64,000 nucleotides of DNA from positions 12,833 through 76,832 of the forward strand of contig JAJCJC010000011.1 in assembly GCA_020555605.1 (NCBI GenBank), written 5' to 3'. The stretch's first letter is position 1; every line of letters starts with the position of its first letter. Position numbers and translations under genes: made by a program. Positions 62,853 through 64,000 of this stretch are shown here, one piece after another. Source of the stretch: a bacterium 210917-SL.2.15 (lineage in GTDB: Bacteria; Bacillota; Clostridia; Oscillospirales; Oscillospiraceae). The notes beneath the pieces were generated by a model, which had not been told where the DNA came from, did not search any database, and saw nothing but the letters and a program-made list of their open reading frames with translations.

Positions 62853-63866
62853 TCACATTCGCCTCTGCCGGATCTTCCGAATATCGTCCCCCACAAAGAC
62901 GAGGGTGTAATATTCCCCGCCCAGGCGCGAGGCAATCTGCGGCGAATAACGCTGGCGGATCCCCTTTTCATCCAAATTGGAATTAATGATCGTGCGTTTT
63001 TCCGCCACGATACGGCCGTTGATGAGTTGATAGAGCGCATCTTGCACAAAGGGCGTCACCAGCTCCGTGCCCAGATCGTCCACGATCAGCAGATCGCACT
63101 CCAAATACCGCCGCACGTCGTCGGCGGCCTCTTCCTGCTCCTCCTCGCCGAAGCGGCGGAACTTGTTCGTTTCAAACTGGGAAAACACATGGGTCGCTGT
63201 GTCATAGACCACGGAGAAGCCGTTTTTCGACACCTCCCGGGCGATGCAGGCAGACAAAAAGGTTTTGCCCAGCCCCGGGTCGCCGGTCAGGAACAGGTTG
63301 CGCACCGCGCCGGGGCGGCCAAAGCCCGCCGCGTACTGCCGGCAGATCCGCGCCACCTTCTCCATGTGCTCATAGGGCACCTTGTGGCAATCCTCCCGGT
63401 ATTCCCGAGGATAGTAGTCCAGCGAAAAAGTTTCAAAGCTCTGGGCCCCGATGTTCAGCAGCTTGGAAAGCTCCCGGTTCTGTTCTTCCACATAGTAGGT
63501 GCGCAGACACGCGCACATGGCTCCGTCCGGCCCGTAACCCGTGTCGCCGCACGCCGGGCACGCCGGCTGCTCCGTCAGCGCGTCCGGGGTATAGCCCGCC
63601 TGCTCCAGCTGCGCCGCGCGCTCTTTCTGCAGGGCCAGGTTTTCCTCCTTCAGCGCCGCCACCTGGGCGGCCGGGTCCTGTCCGCTGCGCAGGGCCGCCG
63701 CAATGGTGCGGCTCACTGTTCCGCGCAACTGCGCATCGATCTGCGCCAGGCGAGGGACGCGCGCATAGATCTCCGCGCGCTGCCGGCGGAAGTCTGCACG
63801 GCGGCGTTCTTTTTCCGTTTCATAGCGGTCCCTGGCCCGCGCCAGGACCTTTCCGTCGTATGCCAT
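62853..63866 (-). CDS. DnaI/DnaC-like replicative helicase loader
   Basis: A 337-residue AAA+ ATPase. The N-terminal third is coiled coil (KEENLALQKERAAQLEQ), then a zinc-ribbon-like CPACGDTGYGPDGAMCAC, Walker A GDPGLGKTF (near 202) and Walker B LLIVDDLGTE, and an arginine region RLGGEYYTLVF. It loads the DnaB-type helicase at origins and restart sites. In Clostridia a DnaD/DnaB-domain protein is usually encoded just upstream, but only the last bases of the next gene are in the window. The ATG follows GAGGAGGAAGG. Confidence 0.92.
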   Translation of the reverse strand: MAYDGKVLARARDRYETEKERRRADFRRQRAEIYARVPRLAQIDAQLRGTVSRTIAAALRSGQDPAAQVAALKEENLALQKERAAQLEQAGYTPDALTEQPACPACGDTGYGPDGAMCACLRTYYVEEQNRELSKLLNIGAQSFETFSLDYYPREYREDCHKVPYEHMEKVARICRQYAAGFGRPGAVRNLFLTGDPGLGKTFLSACIAREVSKNGFSVVYDTATHVFSQFETNKFRRFGEEEQEEAADDVRRYLECDLLIVDDLGTELVTPFVQDALYQLINGRIVAEKRTIINSNLDEKGIRQRYSPQIASRLGGEYYTLVFVGDDIRKIRQRRM

Positions 63867-63906
63867 GCCCCTTCCTCCTCGTATAATAAGATTAAAGTTA
63901 ATAGTT

Positions 63907-64000
63907 TTAGGTATCAGCAGGCTTTGGGATGCCCGTGATACAATAGCTGTAGGACAGCAGGGTCAAGTTCTCACCCTCCTGGTTGAGCCGCAAGGCTGCT
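63907..64000 (-). CDS. C-terminal end of an upstream gene (partial)
   Basis: The minus strand is open from the window edge to a TAA at 63907-63909 (30 codons; readable text includes NQEGENLTLLSYSYC and ends TGIPKPADT). It is 40 bases upstream of the loader gene on the same strand. Too short to name; a chance open frame is possible, since TTGACC and TTGTAT 17 bp apart also lie within it. Confidence 0.3.
   Translation of the reverse strand, partial: AALRLNQEGENLTLLSYSYCITGIPKPADT

Overview
The window is a chromosomal segment of a GC-rich Gram-positive anaerobe of the class Clostridia. The evidence is a LexA with a Gram-positive-type operator, RNase Y with YmdB, a DnaI-type helicase loader, a Noc/ParB-like protein, a fused PurL/PurQ synthetase, an archaeal-type short ProS, a zinc-type S14 and clostridial sigma-A promoters (TTGACA, 17 bp, TATAAT-like) at many genes. 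Codon use and the ~230-bp hairpin repeats at 44.1 and 45.2 kb recall Oscillospiraceae/Ruminococcaceae (Faecalibacterium, Gemmiger, Subdoligranulum); that genus-level guess is from memory only.

Layout. 0-11 kb holds the end of purL, a membrane-anchored protein of unknown role, an SMR efflux pair under a MerR-type promoter beside its MerR gene, lexA, a D,D-carboxypeptidase, secG, a polysaccharide deacetylase, a decayed Eis-like acetyltransferase and two tandem metallo-beta-lactamase-fold hydrolases. 11.1-12.8 kb is an AT-rich accessory patch with a candidate small RNA, a 56-residue ribbon-helix-helix protein and an uncharacterised protein. 13.0-29.0 kb is one long minus-strand S10-spc-alpha ribosomal operon of 31 genes from rpsJ to rplQ, including secY, adk, map, infA and rpoA, with a promoter and an attenuator-like hairpin ahead of rpsJ. 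29.4-41.3 kb carries a PepSY protein, proS, a second copy of the uncharacterised protein family facing an XRE regulator, a YhaO-like phosphoesterase, ymdB-rny, an amidase, an RlmI-like methyltransferase, ferritin and a glycosyltransferase. 41.5-44.1 kb is ilvA-rpe-recR. 44.1-45.4 kb is a small regulator cassette (two ribbon-helix-helix genes and a divergent XRE gene) between long inverted repeats. 45.5-64 kb has an M23 peptidase behind a WalR-like box, tRNA-Val, an M29 aminopeptidase, a lipid flippase, a radical SAM protein, ileS, lspA-rluD, a MarR-YczE gene fossil, noc, two HAD hydrolases and a DnaI-like loader.

Most of the window is housekeeping: translation, cell-wall building and remodelling, and DNA maintenance. 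The least explained parts are three small low-GC regulator patches (about 11.7-12.8, 31.4-32.4 and 44.1-45.4 kb). They are linked by paralogy: the ribbon-helix-helix protein occurs at the first and third, and an undescribed ~190-residue protein occurs at the first and second. Two genes (8452-9228 and 59861-60722) look like in-frame deletion fossils.
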